From Methanothrix sp. (lineage in GTDB: Archaea > Halobacteriota > Methanosarcinia > Methanotrichales > Methanotrichaceae), in contig NZ_JASFYM010000001.1 in the NCBI RefSeq assembly GCF_030055635.1, forward strand, positions 104,462 to 168,461: a stretch of DNA of 64,000 nucleotides. The letters are read 5' to 3'. The position numbers were made by a program, and so were the translations under genes. A model generated the notes under the pieces. It searched no databases. It saw nothing but the letters and a program-made list of their open reading frames with translations, and was not told where the DNA came from. Positions 61,851 through 64,000 of this stretch are shown here, piece after piece (within the stretch, counting starts at the first letter, position 1; every line of letters begins with the position of its first letter).

Positions 61851-62167
61851 GAGATATAGGACTGGACGTGAGCGCGCCCCAGCAGGCCTGCAACGATCCA
61901 AAGTGTCCCTTCCACGGCAGGCTACCGGTTCGCGGCCAGGTCCTAGAAGGGGTCGTGGTCAGCGATAAGATGGCCAGAACCGTGGTTGTCATGAGAGAGT
62001 TCAAAAAGAGAATAGCAAAGTACGAGCGGTACGAGAAACGCAGATCCAAGATCCATGCGCACAACCCGCCGTGCCTGGCCGCAAAGGTTGGGGATAGGGT
62101 AAGGATAGCTGAGTGCAGACCTCTCAGCAAGACCAAGTCGTTTGTCGTTGTGGAGGTCGTGCGATGA
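61847..62167 (+). CDS. rps17: Ribosomal protein uS17
   Basis: 106 residues from ATG 61847 (ATGA over the rnp1 stop), which has GGTGGAAG just upstream. [20 protein letters not shown] is the archaeal start, then [15 protein letters not shown] and [20 protein letters not shown]. Complete. Confidence 0.96.
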   Translation: MRDIGLDVSAPQQACNDPKCPFHGRLPVRGQVLEGVVVSDKMARTVVVMREFKKRIAKYERYEKRRSKIHAHNPPCLAAKVGDRVRIAECRPLSKTKSFVVVEVVR

Positions 62168-62562
62168 GGGGGAACAAGGCAAAGATCCCGAGGTCGATAA
62201 ACACCGGGACGTATCTCGAGTGCGCGGACAACACGGGCGCCAGGACGCTGTTCGTCGTCTCCGTGAAGAAGTACCGCGGGGTCAAGAACAGGCAGCCCTG
62301 CGCTGGCATAGGGGACATGGTAGTGGTCTCCGTTAAGAAAGGAACTCCTGAGATGAGGAAGCAGATATTCAACGCTGTGATAATCAGACAGAAGAAGGAG
62401 TTCAGGAGGCCAGATGGTCTCAGGGTCAAGTTCGAGGACAACGCTGCGGTCATAACAGATGACGAGGGCGTTCCGAAGGGATCCGAGATCAAGGGACCTG
62501 TGGCCAGGGAAGTGGCTGAGCGGTTCGGGAAGATCGCCTCATCGGCAGCTATGATAGTGTGA
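62164..62562 (+). CDS. rpl14: Ribosomal protein uL14
   Basis: 132 residues from ATG 62164 (ATGA over uS17 stop). [60 protein letters not shown], and [20 protein letters not shown]. Complete. Confidence 0.97.
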   Translation: MRGNKAKIPRSINTGTYLECADNTGARTLFVVSVKKYRGVKNRQPCAGIGDMVVVSVKKGTPEMRKQIFNAVIIRQKKEFRRPDGLRVKFEDNAAVITDDEGVPKGSEIKGPVAREVAERFGKIASSAAMIV

Positions 62563-62567
62563 TGGTT

Positions 62568-62918
62568 ATGATCAGCAAGCAACCACGGAAGCAGAGGAAG
62601 GCCAGGTTCAACGCCCCGCTCCACATGAGGCAGAAGCTGATGCACGCGATGCTGAGCCCGGAGCTCAGGAAGGAGTACGGTAAGAGGAGCGCTCAGGTCA
62701 AGAAGGGCGATACAGTGAAGGTTATGCGTGGCGATAACGCGGGCGTCGAGGGCGAGGTTCTGAGCGTGGATCTGAAGAGAGGTGTGATAACAGTCACCGG
62801 CGTCAGCAACTTCCGTGCTGACGGGACAGAGGTCCCACGCCCCATACATCCATCAAATGTCATGATCACAAAGCTTGAACTCGACGACGACGAGCGCGAG
62901 AAGATATTCTCCAGGTGA
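62568..62918 (+). CDS. rpl24: Ribosomal protein uL24
   Basis: 116 residues from ATG 62568, matching the family start [21 protein letters not shown] 62562 is possible. KOW motif [20 protein letters not shown], then [20 protein letters not shown]. Complete. Confidence 0.95.
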   Translation: MISKQPRKQRKARFNAPLHMRQKLMHAMLSPELRKEYGKRSAQVKKGDTVKVMRGDNAGVEGEVLSVDLKRGVITVTGVSNFRADGTEVPRPIHPSNVMITKLELDDDEREKIFSR

Positions 62919-62923
62919 TTCAG

Positions 62924-63625
62924 GTGCACAAGAAGAGAGTCACGATACCCAGGAGCTGGCCAGTACCGAGGAAGACCAGCAAGTGGATAGCAACGCCGAG
63001 ACCTGGCCCGCACTCAGCTGAGGAGAGCCTGCCTCTGATGGTCGTTGTCAGGGATCTTTTGAAGCTGGCGGACAACGCGCGCGAGGTCAAGAGGATCCTT
63101 CACGAGGGCGGTGTGCTGGTGGACGGAGCTGTGAGAAAGGATGCGAGGTTCCCCGTGGGGCTATTCGACGTCGTAACAGTTCCAGCCCTCAACAAGCAGT
63201 ACAGGGTGATCAAGAGCACGAAGGGATACTTTGTGCTCATAGAGATCCAGCCAGATAAGCCGAGAAAGCTGGTCAGGATAGAGAACAAAACAACCCTGAA
63301 GGGCAACCGCACACAGCTGAACCTGAGTGATGGATCAAACATAATCGCAGAGGGCGAGTTCAGGACCGGCGATTCACTGCTGATATCACTGCCGGAGAGA
63401 AGCATCGAGGACGTCATAAAGTTCGAGGTCGGTAACCTGGCGATGGTGACTGGCGGATCTCATACAGGAAAGACAGGCCGCATCAAATCCGTGCAGATAG
63501 TGAGAAGCTCTATGCCGAACAGGGTCACAATATCCACAGATGACAGGGACATAGATACGATCGTCGACTATGTTTTCATGATAGGCAGGGACGCACCTGT
63601 TATTGAGCTGGAGGCTGGAAGATGA
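62924..63625 (+). CDS. rps4e: Ribosomal protein eS4
   Basis: 233 residues from GTG 62924, with AGGTGAT just before it; a GTG at 62915 would add three residues. [21 protein letters not shown]4-like [20 protein letters not shown] and a KOW-like [20 protein letters not shown]. Overlaps uL5 by ATGA. Confidence 0.95.
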   Translation: MHKKRVTIPRSWPVPRKTSKWIATPRPGPHSAEESLPLMVVVRDLLKLADNAREVKRILHEGGVLVDGAVRKDARFPVGLFDVVTVPALNKQYRVIKSTKGYFVLIEIQPDKPRKLVRIENKTTLKGNRTQLNLSDGSNIIAEGEFRTGDSLLISLPERSIEDVIKFEVGNLAMVTGGSHTGKTGRIKSVQIVRSSMPNRVTISTDDRDIDTIVDYVFMIGRDAPVIELEAGR

Positions 63626-64000
63626 ACCTGGAGCCCAGGATAGACAAGGTCGTTGTCCATATAGGTGTGGGCGAGAGCGGCCAGAGGCTTGTCAATGCGG
63701 AGACGATTCTCTCAGAGATCACAGGCCAGACCCCCATCAGGTCCAGGGCGAAGAAGACCCTTCCGGCATTCGGGATAAAAAAGAGAGAGCCTATAGGCAC
63801 GCGTGTGACGCTCAGAGGCAGGGCAGCCGAGGAATTTCTGGAGACGGCGTTCAAGGTGGTTGGAAGCACAATAAAGAGGAGCCAGTTCGATGAGAACGGC
63901 AACTTTGCCTTCGGAATCGAGGAGCACACAGACTTTCCGGGAATGAAGTACGATCCGGAGATAGGGATCTTCGGCATGGATGTGGCGGTATCGCTGAGGA
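63622..64000 (+). CDS. rpl5: Ribosomal protein uL5 (cut by window edge)
   Basis: The first 126 residues are present from ATG 63622 (ATGA over the eS4 stop). Archaeal L5 features: [13 protein letters not shown]-like [58 protein letters not shown] and [19 protein letters not shown]. The rest is to the right of the window. Confidence 0.95.
   Translation, partial: MNLEPRIDKVVVHIGVGESGQRLVNAETILSEITGQTPIRSRAKKTLPAFGIKKREPIGTRVTLRGRAAEEFLETAFKVVGSTIKRSQFDENGNFAFGIEEHTDFPGMKYDPEIGIFGMDVAVSLR

Noticed and set aside
1-64000. CRISPR array or replication origin
   Set aside because: No regularly spaced direct repeats with unique spacers, no cas genes, and no Orc1/Cdc6 gene with origin boxes.

Overview
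The window looks like a chromosome segment of an acetoclastic methanogenic archaeon of the Methanothrix (Methanosaeta) type, most probably a thermophilic member. Direct evidence: an archaeal S10/spc ribosomal cluster with the RNase P subunit Rpp29 inside it, Alba, a CDC48/VAT ATPase, eS1, archaeosine synthesis genes, MtrA- and MtrH-like subunits, siroheme-based heme synthesis, gas vesicle genes, AT-rich TATA promoters directly ahead of start codons, and many ATGA-coupled genes. The species name is inference; no database was searched.

Layout. 1-6302: gas vesicle region. Two tandem, essentially identical gvpA copies run leftward off the edge. Then come a receiver-only response regulator, a histidine kinase remnant, a DUF835 protein with a cysteine-rich insert, a PadR regulator and a KaiC-like ATPase, followed by gvpG, a GvpJ-type protein with a zinc ribbon, a GvpM-type protein with a GRAM/PH-like tail, gvpK and gvpF/L. 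6681-15843: secreted proteins (lamin-tail domain protein, BAAT-like hydrolase, 981-aa subtilase, metalloprotease) and an HD phosphohydrolase. 15892-19018: arcS and tgtA. 19925-26938: HIT, purN, alba, an mtrA/mtrH pair behind a long leader, a SIMPL protein, and a GlcD/GlcF-like oxidoreductase pair. 27400-35132: hisG, eS1, a fused agmatine deiminase/N-carbamoylputrescine amidase, CDC48, a PRC-barrel protein and envelope proteins. 35379-35451: tRNA-Ala(GGC). 35781-39100: ahbB-sirC-hemA-hemB. 39127-43466: a NosD-like beta-helix protein, MoxR and DUF58. 44280-51012: a secreted protein, a MacB-type ABC transporter operon, a membrane-anchored winged-helix regulator and two secreted small-repeat proteins. 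51399-54330: cobalt transporter cbiMNQO. 54699-55999: an IS256-family element. 56090-64000: SPOUT methyltransferase and ribosomal proteins uL3 to uL5 (cut by the edge).

The least expected signal is a promoter architecture shared by three transcription units around the membrane-anchored regulator at 48336-49400. Each has two GTTC boxes exactly 27 bp apart (start to start) bracketing the TATA element (44280/44307, 45224/45251, 49436/49463). I read this as a small, possibly undescribed envelope-response regulon. Other notable items are the gas vesicle proteins with extra C-terminal domains, the cysteine-rich DUF835 insert, the AguB-AguA fusion, the mtrAH pair with a structured leader, and several degenerate intergenic repeats.
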